A stretch of 64,000 nucleotides of DNA from Hepsetus odoe (lineage: Eukaryota; Chordata; Actinopteri; Characiformes; Hepsetidae). The translations under genes were made by a program, and so were the position numbers. The number at the start of each line of letters is the position of its first letter. The stretch's first letter is position 1. The notes below the pieces were generated by a model, which worked only from the letters and a program-made list of their open reading frames with translations, searched no databases and was not told the origin of the DNA. Below are positions 21,617-31,640 of the stretch, in pieces. The stretch lies in assembly GCA_017165825.1 (NCBI GenBank), contig CM029380.1, positions 5,238,256 through 5,302,255 on the forward strand. The letters run 5' to 3'.

Positions 21617-22140
21617 CTCATAAGGTTTGAACCTTTTGCAAAGTACTGTTTTTGAGGCACCCCTCAGTATTTTGCTTCTGAAAAGCAAGGCTTTTCTTAA
21701 ATTTACAATGTGTTGTTGAAGAAGAGTTCTCCAGGCTTCCTGACGAACAAAGTATTTGGCTCTCATTTTCAGTGCACCTGAGAAGTTTCAGAGGATTGCT
21801 TTTTTTTTGTTTGTTGGTTAATCCACACAGTGACCTATGTTTGAATCTTTCAAGCAGAACAAAGTGTCCAACTTTAGACATGAAGCAGTGAAGAAACAGG
21901 TGCAGATGATTCCAGATGATCAGGTGATTTGTTTACTGCTGATGATGAATGTCGAGTGATTGGAATCCCTTTATCTAGAACTTTGTATCTTTAAGCACTT
22001 TGCAGCTTGTCAGAGTGCATTTATTTAATTTGATCTACTCAATATGTCAAAGTTAAAACAGTTTGACGAGAATAACATAATATTTTGGCACCAACAAGTT
22101 GATTCCCTTGCAAAATAATTATACTTTTGCATAGTACTGC
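21617..22140. mobile_element. MITE-2 copy (Tc1-type ends)
   Basis: Left end TTGAACCTTTTGCAAAGTAC and right end ATACTTTTGCATAGTACTGC, with the same internal order as the 15055 copy. It also shares CCAGGCTTCCTGACGAAC with the fragment at 3731. Confidence 0.75.
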
Positions 22141-22206
22141 AATTTTGCAACAGTAATTCAGATTTCCCTCAAGGGGCCACTATTAGCACCCATTGAGCCC
22201 ATTTTT

Positions 22207-22358
22207 ATTTACATTTACAGCATTTAACAGACGCTCGTATCCTGACTGACTTCCATCTCCTAATTACAGAGACAGTCTCCCTGGAGCATCCTGGGGTGAA
22301 GGGTTTTGCTTAGGAATCCAATAATTGTGAATCCTATTACTAGACCACCATCACCCTG
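22207..22358 (-). mobile_element. SINE-B copy, internally shortened
   Basis: TTTACATTTACAGCATTTAA then CAGACGCTCGTATCC (LINE-like tail), CTAATTACAGAGACAGTCTC (body) and CTAGACCACCATCACCCT (inverted head). The box B region is mostly deleted. Confidence 0.75.
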
Positions 22359-22599
22359 TCAATTAAACCCACACCCACACCAGCAGGATTTTGTGTTGTT
22401 ATTCCTCTAAAATAAGATTTTTTTTTTAACTTAAAGGTTTTCCTCAGCACTTTCTTATTTACCTGACTATAATCAGTTGATTCTAAAAAGGATAGGCTGA
22501 AGATAGCAGCAGTTGGTAGGGATGAGTGATGCTACTAATTTTCTTTTCAATCTGATACTAAGTAATAGCAAGGATAGCGTCCATTTGTTATCTGAGCCA

Positions 22600-22858
22600 C
22601 TTGGTGCTTTAGCCTATCGCAGCATTCTTAGGGCAAAAGGCAAAGAATCAAACTGGACAGGTTACCAGTCATTTGTAGGGCAGACACACAAACACTCACA
22701 CCTAGGGGGCACATTCAACAAGCTGGAAACAGTCCATGTTTTGTGAGGAGACCGGAGCACCTGAAGGAAGCCAGGTCATTCATGCCACCCTGACTGGGAA
22801 CTGAACCCAGAATCTTCTTGATGTGAGTACTAATCACTTTGCCACCGTGCTGCTTGAT
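22600..22858 (-). mobile_element. SINE-C copy, decayed
   Basis: TTTAGCCTATCGCAG, ACTGGACAGGTTACCAGTCA, ACACACAAACACTCACACCT, GGAGACCGGAGCACCTGAAG, CTGAACCCAGAATCTTCTTG and TTTGCCACCGTGCTGC follow the SINE-C order. Confidence 0.75.
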
Positions 22859-24017
22859 ACCAAATCCTAAAAAAATGGTTCTAATGATTGTAATTAGGAG
22901 ATCTTTATTTTAGATTTCACCCTGAAATGTGGACTTTTGTCATTATATTGTACTTTTGTGATGGTAAATTGTGCATTAAAGTCACACAGCACTACAACAC
23001 TGACATGAAACAGTGTTAACTTGCCTTTACTGCTAGCCCTGGGCCTACTTTGTAGAGACGGGATGGTTGCACCGTGGACTTTTGTGGCCTTGAAAGGCTC
23101 ATGTGACTTTTTTTTTTAATTACTTTTAGCCACAGAGATATAAACCTATGCAGAATGCATGGGCTTTGTTTTGAGACGTGATTATACTTACTTAATAACA
23201 TAACACAACTTAAAATGATAAAAAAAAATTATTTTAAATTAAAAAATATCTAAATTTCAGCAATTTTGCCACTACTTGTAGGTAGCTATTGTGACCCAGT
23301 ACCAGATGACTTACAGGCCTTGCTGTTGGGAGCATCTGGAAGCCTATAGCTCTACTTTTCTAATATTCAGAACTGTCGAGGATGCCTAAAAGTGAAGTAA
23401 ATATGACACAATATTCATAGTTGACATTAACAAACACTTTTGGCATCTCACACACCTTGCAGGCTGTTGCTCTACCTTGGATTAATAGCCTAGCCTCTTA
23501 GTGACAAATATTTATTTAAATAAAGAATTTCTTTCTCTGAACCTGCATAAAACGCTTCCTTCTTTTTCCTTGACATCTATGTATGTCTAACATGTGCTAC
23601 CAGGTGTCTTTTTTTTTTTTTTTTTTTTTTTGACCTCCATTTTTGTGGTTGGTTTGTTAAATCAGATAACGTGTCGTTGTAGCCCTGTCACTGCACTTCC
23701 TTCTCTCACACCCATGCTAAATAAACGATCTGTGTTTAAAATGTGAAGGAAGTGTTTTTGAGTGACAAAAGAAAAGTGTGTATAAGGTCTTGTTTTAACA
23801 CAAAGAAGGACAAATGCTTTGCTGCTCTCAGTTAACCAGCATCAGGGTTTTCATCGACTTCTAGAAATATATAAGCTGCACATTCTTGAAACATAGCTCT
23901 TGCAGACTGTGCTTTAATTTTACATGCCTCTCATATATTTTCATCCTGATAGTTCCATCTATCTATTCTAAATGAACTCTCGTGAGGGGAATCATGAATA
24001 TTTTGGGATATACAGTT
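22859..24017. other. AT-rich intergenic DNA, nothing recognised
   Basis: Includes a 24-bp poly-T run at 23608-23631. No gene recognised. Confidence 0.4.
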
Positions 24018-24085
24018 AAATTTATGACATTTAGCTGATGCTCTTATCCAGATCGACTTCCGTTTTCCTGATTACAGGGACATTA
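24018..24085 (-). mobile_element. SINE-B / L2-like tail fragment
   Basis: TGACATTTAGCTGATGCTCT TATCCAGATCGACTTCC and GATTACAGGGACATTATG match the tail-proximal part of SINE-B. The head is missing. Confidence 0.55.
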
Positions 24086-24990
24086 TGTCAGGGATCAGTC
24101 AGTGATAAGCCAAGCTTTTGAATGAAATGTACAGTAGGTTTAGATGACCTTATAATTGATTACTAGACAGACCAACAAAGGTGGAAACCAACCACTCAGT
24201 TTCATCTCCCAAACAAAGCAATGACAGTCAATTCTGCAGCCCAGTAATGGCAAGTCTTTTGACAAACTAGGTTATTTATTTTTGTCATTTATTTCATCTA
24301 GTGACATGGGTAGTCACTTTTGAAACAGTATCTTTGCTAAAAAATGCACTAACGTTTGGTAAGAGGCATGAGCAACATGCTTTAAATGTGGCTGTATCAG
24401 ATATAGTGACAGAGGATCATATCACTTCCTGCATCTCGTGAATTTGCTCTGAACAACATGCCAATTAAGTCATTTAAAGTGGTCTAATGTGTATAACAGT
24501 TTTTTCTTGTTAACACTGTTCACAGTGATGAGGATAGGAAACCATTTGAGTTGAATGCCTCTTAAAGCACCCTGACTGAAAGTTATTACATAAAATGGTC
24601 ATGAATGCTGCTTGATGACAATGTTTTGGTTTTGGACTAAAACGTATTATTATTAAAAAGCAATAATGGAGCATGGGTAACATTCAGATTGTTTATAAAA
24701 TGAAAAAATCCTCTCTAAAGGCAATTTTTATTCTGATTTTCCACTCTTTTGCCATCGATCACTTTGTGTTTAAATCTCAGAAGATTTCTAGGTTGAAATG
24801 CTGTTTACAACGGAAGATAAAATGATATATTTGCTTTTTGACCCTGGTTCCTATCACCATCATTGTAAACTATTCTGAGTGATGGAGGTAGAGGGACGGC
24901 CATCATACCCATTAAGGGAAAGCAAAGCCAATTGGTCTTTCTTTGACTCCTGGCCAACAATTACCTGCTATTGTATTTCAGACGTGTAGC
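24086..24990. other. Intergenic DNA, nothing recognised
   Basis: Unique DNA with no recognised features. Confidence 0.4.
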
Positions 24991-25356
24991 CTAGCCCAGA
25001 AGAAAACATTGCTCTGGAAATCCAAGTAAGACCACTGCATTTACTGAGTTCACTTTACCAAGAAAGGGTCTTTGTTTAATGATTTGCGACCTTGCGAAGA
25101 GAGAAATGGCTTGCCAGGTAAACACAGAAAGTTTGCAGAAGAAAAACAGAAACCATTGCATTCTGAACCCACACCGCTCAGGTATTGACAGATACCTGCC
25201 GTCTTGTGCTTCAGCCAAGTGCCCAACATTGATGGTGTGTAGAAAGAAAATGAGCAGCTGCCAGTTCAGCATAAAAGCAGACCCTACAGCTGCAGCAACC
25301 AACCAAGCTCTACAGCTCATGCCATCGAAAAAAACGGGCGACTTTTGCTGAAGCAC
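24991..25356. other. Unique stretch open on both strands
   Basis: A minus-strand frame of 121 codons (24991-25356) overlaps a plus-strand frame of 90 codons (25079-25351). Neither product resembles a family I know, and no splice-bounded exon can be argued. Open frames on both strands in non-repetitive DNA are noted but do not establish a gene. Confidence 0.2.
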
Positions 25357-26473
25357 ATTGAAATCTCAAGGTCAGTTTTCTACATAGTTGTTCTATCAAG
25401 CTATTTAAAAGGATCACTGAGAAAATGCTGTATTGCACATGGCAGTAATTTTATAGGATTTCCTGTGTGTGAGCAAAGCGTGGAGGATATGGAAGAAAGG
25501 TGTCAAGCCCAGGTCCTTGAGGCCTGTCATTTTGCAAAGCTGTTTGCTTTCTTTCTTCTAACAGGAGAACCCTTCATGCATACTGGGCCTTTAGAAAAGC
25601 AGACATAAGAATAGCTTAGATTATCTTAGCTTTGATGTCTTTTTTAACAGATATAAATCTGTTTTAACATCTTCAGAAGATACATTTGGCCAGATGTTCT
25701 ACTGGTGTGAATGGATGTTTCACAGTCACATTCGATGACCAAACCTCTTCCAATATTGTGATGGTATCTCACAGGACTGCTGCAACTTAGTCCTGGGTTT
25801 GTGTTTAAAATCTGATCACACAGTCCAGATACTAGTGGCGTGAACTGACACCCAATCTGTACCTCTCTGTTTTTTTCTGCCATTTTTTTCTCTCTCATTG
25901 TCTTTGTATATGTTTGTGCTCATAAGACAGACATGAAGCAATTGTAAAGCATACAATATTACCCTAACTGTGTGACCAGACAATGTTTGAATCACAGTGA
26001 AGTTAAGGTGACAGAGAAAGTGCCATATTTCAAAGCCATATTTCTCTTTCCATTATAGTTCCCCACAATCTTTCCTATCCAATTTCCCCCTTACTTTCTT
26101 GTTATGACATTTTTAACTATTCTTTTACTCTCATTGTCATGTTTTGGTTGGGTAAAATGGTTCCATTCTTGAAAATTGCTCAGTCTTTTTTTTTTTTTTT
26201 TACTATGGTATCTAGGTAGATGCTGCTCAGTAAGCTTCCTAATTGGCTAGGCCTTCAAGAGCTGAAAGCAGTGGAGATTATTCCTGTGAAAATCCATCTT
26301 GACAGACAGTTTTAATGTCCCCAGAGGCCCCTGGCAACTACAGTGTTTGGTTCTGCTTTTAACATTTTCTAAAGTGTTAAATTATTATCATTGGTCCAAT
26401 TTTTGAAACTGACCTCTGATATTTTTTTACCATATTTTGACATTTTTGGCAAATGAAGAACTAGCTTTTGAAA
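25357..26473. other. Intergenic DNA, nothing recognised
   Basis: Contains a T-run near 26187-26202. No gene found. Confidence 0.4.
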
Positions 26474-26712
26474 GTGAAAGTGACTATTCTTGTCATTGTG
26501 AGAACTCAGCACAGCACACCACAACGAAATTGGACCTCTGCATTTAACCCATGCATACAAACCGTGCAGTAGGGGGCTGCTATTAAGTGTCCTGGGAGCA
26601 GTGATGGGAATGGTACCTTGCTCAAGGGTACCTCAGGGCAACCTACTGGTAAGGGGTTTGAACCCACAATCCTCCTGTATCCAACTCCCTAACCACTAGG
26701 CCACCGCATGCC
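26474..26712 (-). mobile_element. SINE-A copy, minus orientation
   Basis: GAAAGTGAAAGTGACTATTC tail, GGTACCTTGCTCAAGGGTAC body, GGGTTTGAACCC box B complement and CCTAACCACTAGGCCACCGC head complement. Confidence 0.9.
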
Positions 26713-29080
26713 TATTGCCATGATCTGGCACTGCTTCAAACGTACTTCAGCAACAGATCACTAGAGATTCAGCTGGTCAGGTGAATCAGGTATGTTAAAT
26801 GAAGCAGACCTCACAGTGCCACGGCCCACACCATTCCTTGGAGGATCCTTATTTTATTATAATCTTTTGTATAATAAGCATTTTTTTCCAGCTTCCAAGA
26901 AAACAGCAGCAGCTGCCTGTCAACCAGCTGTGAAAATCCTTGTCTGATTCATATTCACCAACGTCTTTGCCCCCTGCCAACAAAGGCAGCATAGTGCAGA
27001 CAAATTGGAGGTAATAGGCCAAAATGCTTCATGATTAGGCCTACATGGAGCTCAATGCTTCCTACTTATTGGAGTGTGCATTCGTTGAAGGAGATGGCGA
27101 AGAAAGAAGTGTAGGGTTCTCGGCCCAAGCAGCGGTTAATTGCGCAGGCGGTGCTTAGTGATGTGTAAATGAGTTTGGGTTTTTTGGATGAATGTTTTAA
27201 GTGAATTGAATCAGAAGCATAACAAATCTAAATACATCCACACAAACAAATGGAATTCTATCCACTAGACTTCTTATAATTTCAGAGTAGGCTTTTTTTT
27301 GCATTTGATGAGAACCATTCATTATTTTTATTTTGCATCATTGTGCACCTGTAAAAATCGAGATTGATTGCAGCTTAAAAGGACAAAAACACAAAGTTAC
27401 AAACTATCCTTTGATATATTCATATGAGCAGATTATGTCTTACACATGTCAGAAGACATAAATTACATAAACAACCAAAAAGACATATAAAGCTGAAACA
27501 GAAAAGAAGGGAAACTTGTCCTTGGGAAAAAGTTATTCTGAATTAGATGTCCATTAAGGGGCAAATAGCAGAATCCTGGATGAAAGTGAAGAATTGAATT
27601 TAATGTTCATTATTCTAAGTACATTTATGTAGTTCTTTTTTTTTATAAGCTAAGTTTGCTTTGAACAGAAACAGATGGGAGAACTTCACTACATTTCTGA
27701 GTCTGTACTGTACTTGAGTAAAGAAGTGGAATCAGTCCTGTGTTTAATAAGTGTACAAAAACATAATACATTATGTGATGTACATACTGTTTAGTGACTG
27801 CTATAAATACATTTTTGGTTACAGGAAACCAATAAAAACATGTAGTTTTAAAACTTAATTTCTACTTTTCAAGTTAAAGTTCCAGTGGTATATAAATGTA
27901 TAACCAAAACAGTACAAAGCTATATTCAAGCAACAGGAGACATGAAAATGTAAGATAGGCCTGGGTAACTTTAAGTGATCTTGCATTGCATTAGTACAGT
28001 CGTAATTATTTACAGCTAGAGATTTTTACTACCTCTGACAGTAAAGAAGCCATCACAGTGCCTTGTGTCTTCTATAGAAATAAAAGAGAAATAATGAATG
28101 GAGAAATACTCAACATTTGTAGCCTTGGTTCAGTCGGGTGATCTGGCATGCCCTTGGCATTGTGAATTCTGCTGTATCAACTTAGTTTCCTCATTTTGAC
28201 TTACATATAGTCCATGGCCTTGCTATATATACCTATTATTAGACTTACAAAGCTGACGAGCATGTGAATCCACATGGCTCTGAGCTCAAGGAACGGAAAC
28301 TTTTCCAGCTGTTCAAGCTTGGCCGGTTTAGCTGTTTGTCTGTGAGTGTTTTCCCAACTTCTTTGTTGACTTTTTATTCCTGAAAAAAAAATAGAATTTA
28401 TATTCTAAATGAAACTCAGGCAAAAACTACAACATTTGTGTATATATGTATATAATTGAACCAGGAATACTGACTGGGGTGTGGCCAGACCCCCCCATGT
28501 TTTGTCTTCCAAAGCAATGCACTCAAGGAGCTTCTGAGAGAAGGTCTTGATTCCCTTCCATATATTTTAGGTCATTTTCAAAAAAAAAAAATAATGGCAC
28601 ATCCGAGTCCCTTCAAATAACATCATTACCTTGTCCCTCAAGCTCAATAGCATGAGTTTTGCTTTTTTAGAAAGAGAAGAATTTCACTTTGATAAATACA
28701 AAAACCAAGCTCTGTCTGTTAAAACAGCCTTTTCACAGTGAAGGTCACATGAGCCACTGCTTGACTGAAGTAGTATTACTTGAATAAGTTATTAAGCAGG
28801 AATGAATGTTTAATACTTTTTTCATTTTTCAGGACGCAACCTTAATATACACTAGAATAAACCTACTAAAACAACGAACTACATAATGGGGGCAGTATGT
28901 TTACAGAAAATGTTTAAAGAAAATTAATAAACAAGAATTCCAGTGAAAATACTAATAAATAATTACAGTTTTTTAGTGTTTAAGTGTTTGTGGGAACACC
29001 TCCAGCGTTGACAGTCCATCAAATATTTTTGCTGGCAATAAAAAATAGCAAAAACAAGTTACATGCTAAAACTGGATCCT
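26713..29080. other. Intergenic DNA, nothing recognised
   Basis: AT-rich, largely unique. A short CpG-retaining segment lies at 26990-27180 (GCGGTTAATTGCGCAGGCGG near 27132). No gene recognised. Confidence 0.35.
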
Positions 29081-29310
29081 TTGTGAAAATGACAATTCTT
29101 GACACAATGAACAACACAATGAAAGTCAACCTCTGCGTTTCACCCATACACACCCGTGCAGCAGGGGGCAGCTATTGAAAGCACCCGGGGAGCAATGAAG
29201 GGGATGGTACCTTGCTCAAGGGCAGCTCAGGGCAAACTACTGGTGAGGGAATCAAACCCACAATCTTCTGATCCGGGGCAACTCCCTAACCACTAGGCCA
29301 CCGCTGCCCT
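29081..29310 (-). mobile_element. SINE-A copy, minus orientation, nearest the hnrnpll promoter
   Basis: GCAGCAGGGGGCAGCTATTG, GGTACCTTGCTCAAGGGCAG, GGGAATCAAACCC and CCTAACCACTAGGCCACCGC mark the element. It ends about 770 bp before the hnrnpll start codon. Confidence 0.9.
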
Positions 29311-29639
29311 AGTGTGTCATGGAGGTCCCACTCTTTGCTGCTAGAGTGATGTCCGGCTAGAACACACCTTATCCAACTCACCTGTTAATTGCCTGGTTTA
29401 GTGACTGTGTTTGAGGTTGGGAACTGCCAAACTGTGTTTAGGAGCCCTGACTTATAGCAAGACTATGATGAATTGTTTGTGTCTGCATTTGTATTCAAGC
29501 TTGGTCTTTAATTCAAACGCATACTTCATCCTTCCTCAACTATCGCCGCCAGTTGGTCACTGCAATGAAAACTCCTCTTGCACTGACTGTCGAAAGCGCA
29601 TCAAAAAAAGGAAAAAAAAAGAAAAAAGAAAAAGAAAAA
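29311..29639. other. Proximal upstream DNA of hnrnpll
   Basis: Unique sequence ending in an A/G-rich tract (29600-29640). No TATA box is recognised. Confidence 0.4.
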
Positions 29640-30077
29640 AAGTCTGATTCATTTTCACCGAACCGACTCATTCGAACGGTTCCTTTCAACTAATCAAACG
29701 ATTCCTAGATTCATCGGCGTTCGATTCCTTGAGTCAAGCAGGCGCTAAACGACCAGAGAAGAGAAAAGAGAAACAGATTACACTAATTGGCGAATTAAAC
29801 AGAGGCACTTTGAATTCCAACCATGTTATGAGTGTGAGACGTGGAATGAATCGTCTTCGTGGCCATAGAGCTGAGACTTGATTCGGCACTGTTCAGATTT
29901 GTTCGAAAGAGTCGGTTTGTGGGGAGAAAGGGAAGCAGAAGCAAGAGAGGGCGCGCGCGCGTCGCTCGCTCTGTAGCTCGCGCGGCGGCTCCGTCAGAAC
30001 GTTCGGCTCATTCTTGTCGCGAGGAGGCACGTGCTGCTGCTGCCGGACGCGCACCTCGCGCTCTGACCGTTAGGAAC
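29640..30077 (+). promoter_or_regulatory. hnrnpll: hnrnpll promoter and 5'UTR region with CpG-rich island
   Basis: CpG density rises sharply from about 29930 and stays high through exon 1 to about 30290, with GCGCGCGCGCGTCGC at 29951. No TATA box is seen, so a dispersed CpG-island promoter is likely. The 29640-29910 part is rich in GATTC/GAATC and TTCGAA words. The transcription start cannot be placed from sequence alone. In the coding frame of exon 1 the last upstream stop is TGA at 29847-29849, and no in-frame ATG occurs before 30078. Confidence 0.7.
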
Positions 30078-30281
30078 ATGTCGCTGGTGGAGGAGTACGA
30101 GAGAGCGCCCAAGAGGCTGAAGACGGCCGAGGTGGAGGAGGGAGAGGAGCTGGAGGAGGGCGAGGACTCGGACTCAGCATCCGTGGGGCTGCCTGGAGAC
30201 GAGGAGGAGGAGGAGGCTCGGCGGCCCGGCGGCAAGAACAGGGACCGGTGGAGCCAGGCCAAATACGGACCCGGGAGAAAG
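30078..30281 (+). CDS. hnrnpll: hnRNP L-like protein, coding exon 1 (N-terminus)
   Basis: Encodes the first 68 residues of an RNA-binding nuclear protein of the hnRNP L/PTB family, which controls alternative splicing through CA-rich RNA. The start MSLVEEYERAPKRLKTAEVE resembles the vertebrate HNRNPLL N-terminus (acidic, with a Y-E-x-x-x-K-R-L-K-T motif). Residues 17-47 are Glu/Asp-rich, and residues 48-68 are basic (RRPGGKNRDRWSQAKYGPGRK). ATG 30078 is preferred because it is the first in-frame ATG after the upstream stop and has A at -3. The exon closes on a complete AAG codon followed by GTGGGG, a phase-0 donor that fits the phase-0 acceptor of exon 2. The low-complexity part alone would not distinguish hnrnpll from hnrnpl; exon 2 does. 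The GTG-initiated extension to 29859 is open but unsupported. Confidence 0.88.
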
Positions 30282-30343
30282 GTGGGGTCTCTTCTGTAGG
30301 TCTAAAACCAGGTTTAGGTCCCCAAACGTGTTTATGAACCCCT

Positions 30344-30344
<1 letters not shown>

Positions 30345-30380
<36 letters not shown>
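30345..30380 (+). repeat. (CA)18 microsatellite 64 nt inside hnrnpll intron 1
   Basis: Pure CA repeat in the sense strand, shortly downstream of the exon 1 donor. CA-repeat RNA is an established ligand of hnRNP L-family proteins, so this could be bound by the gene's own product or its paralogue. The binding itself is inference. Confidence 0.97.
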
Positions 30381-30383
<3 letters not shown>

Positions 30384-30504
30384 CTAATAAGGTAAATGTT
30401 TACATTCCTAGCACGGTTCAGGTGTCCTTTTGTGTTTTTGATCCCATATCTCACCTGTCTGATCATAAATACATGTCTTTTGATGTTGCAAAGGGGTGTG
30501 ATTG

Positions 30505-30505
<1 letters not shown>

Positions 30506-30559
<54 letters not shown>
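30506..30559 (+). repeat. (TG)27 microsatellite complementary to the nearby (CA)18
   Basis: Pure TG run. In the transcript it can pair with the CA run at 30345-30380 to give up to 36 bp with a 125-nt loop. UG-repeat RNA is also a known target of TDP-43 and CELF proteins. Confidence 0.97.
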
Positions 30560-30561
<2 letters not shown>

Positions 30562-30659
30562 CATCCTAACATTCACGGCTCATTCCCAGGATAGGGCTGC
30601 TAAATGAGTGAATTTCGACTACGATGTTCACATCCAGCAACGATGAGAATGAAAGAATA

Positions 30660-30845
30660 AAAGGACAGAGAAACTGAGATGAGTCCTGAAGTTCTACCCG
30701 TGGATCTTTAATCTGGCAAAGAAATACCTGCATCCCAGACACAATCTTCAGCACAGGTGGAAATACTGTCACCTGCATGAGCTCCAACCACACCATGTAA
30801 ACAGGCTGGCGTTTCTGGCTCCAAAGCTCTTCACCACTTTTGTTT
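30660..30845 (+). mobile_element. hAT transposase C-terminal remnant, plus strand, frameshifted
   Basis: Three frames together show the hAT dimerisation signature: KFYPWIFNLAKKYL, then TIFSTGGNTVTCMS, then LQPHHVNRLAFLAPKL. The order and spacing match the family pattern of LA-x-K-Y-L, S-x-GGN-x-V-T and a closing LVFL-type motif. Small indels break the frame, so it is a dead fossil. Confidence 0.7.
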
Positions 30846-31463
30846 TTTATAACAGTCCAGTCGCAAATCACAATTCCTCTTATGCATTTTGAGGAAATGT
30901 GTTTTAAGGTAATTTATTTATTTACATTTTGTTCACGTATGTATGATGTAGTTTGCTTTTTTTTTTTTTTTTTTTGGAAAAAAAAGAGTTCAGTAACTCC
31001 AGAATGTTTCCACAGTCAATAAGTAATTATGATAAATAACTTTTTAAATCTCTTTTTAAACAAAATAGACAAAATTACGTTTTTTTTTGCCATAGCCTTA
31101 CCCCAGGACTGAAGACAGACTCTATATTGTGGATAAGTTCCTTGGTGGGGGGTCTTAATTGCCATTTTTGGCAAATAATTTTTGTCAATATTTAGCGCAC
31201 AATTATTTAACCTGACTTTGGAAAGCACAATTTTGGAATTTTTTTTTTAAACTTGTCTTTTAAACTGCATTGTAGTCATTTTTGTTCCTTCCCATTTAAA
31301 ACTGAAATGAAAACAGTTCTTAAAAAAAGCAAATCTAACTAAATTAGATAAATTCATATTAATATTTAATTCACATCAAAATAACTTTCCTCAAAATAAA
31401 TAAGATAATGATACACTTACAGGTAATTGAAAATGTCTGAAGTACTCTCTTAAAGGCTTTAGC
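30846..31463. other. Spacer between the two hAT remnants
   Basis: AT-rich, with a T-run at 30958-30975. No transposase motif is recognised in it. Confidence 0.4.
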
Positions 31464-31640
31464 CTAAAACATCAGGTCATGTACATGAACTGGATTCAGA
31501 AAGGAGTGCATGCAGGTGACCGCGTTTCCACCTGAGCCCAGAACCTTCTCTGAAGTGGCCGAGATGCACAGATACTTCTGTGCCAGCTTGGAGAGTACGG
31601 GTAGAACTTCTGGGATTGCCTCCACTACTTTATTGGGTTC
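31464..31640 (-). mobile_element. hAT transposase C-terminal remnant, minus strand
   Basis: One open minus-strand frame reads EAIPEVLPVLSKLAQKYLCI, SATSEKVLGSGGNAVTCMHS and FLNPVHVHDLMF before a stop at 31464-31466. This is the hAT C-terminal dimerisation region (LAxKYLCIxATS, GGNxVT). It lies tail-to-tail with the plus-strand remnant at 30660-30845. Confidence 0.8.

Noticed and set aside
25644..25898. 84-codon minus-strand frame as a possible exon
   Set aside because: No recognised domain, no convincing splice sites, and ordinary length for chance in this composition.
1..29639. A second protein gene upstream, such as a divergent neighbour of hnrnpll
   Set aside because: No frame with a recognisable domain and proper splice sites was found on either strand; short conserved exons could still escape reading by eye.
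29859..30077. Counting the upstream extension as part of the hnrnpll protein
   Set aside because: It begins at GTG, contains no in-frame ATG, and does not resemble the hnRNPLL N-terminus. Kept only as a low-interest finding.
30008..30381. Minus-strand frames opposite hnrnpll exon 1, Ser/Pro-rich
   Set aside because: Shadows of the Glu-rich coding strand and the CA microsatellite.
30566..30871. 101-codon minus-strand frame in intron 1
   Set aside because: The opposite strand carries the hAT remnant in three broken frames, which better explains the sequence.
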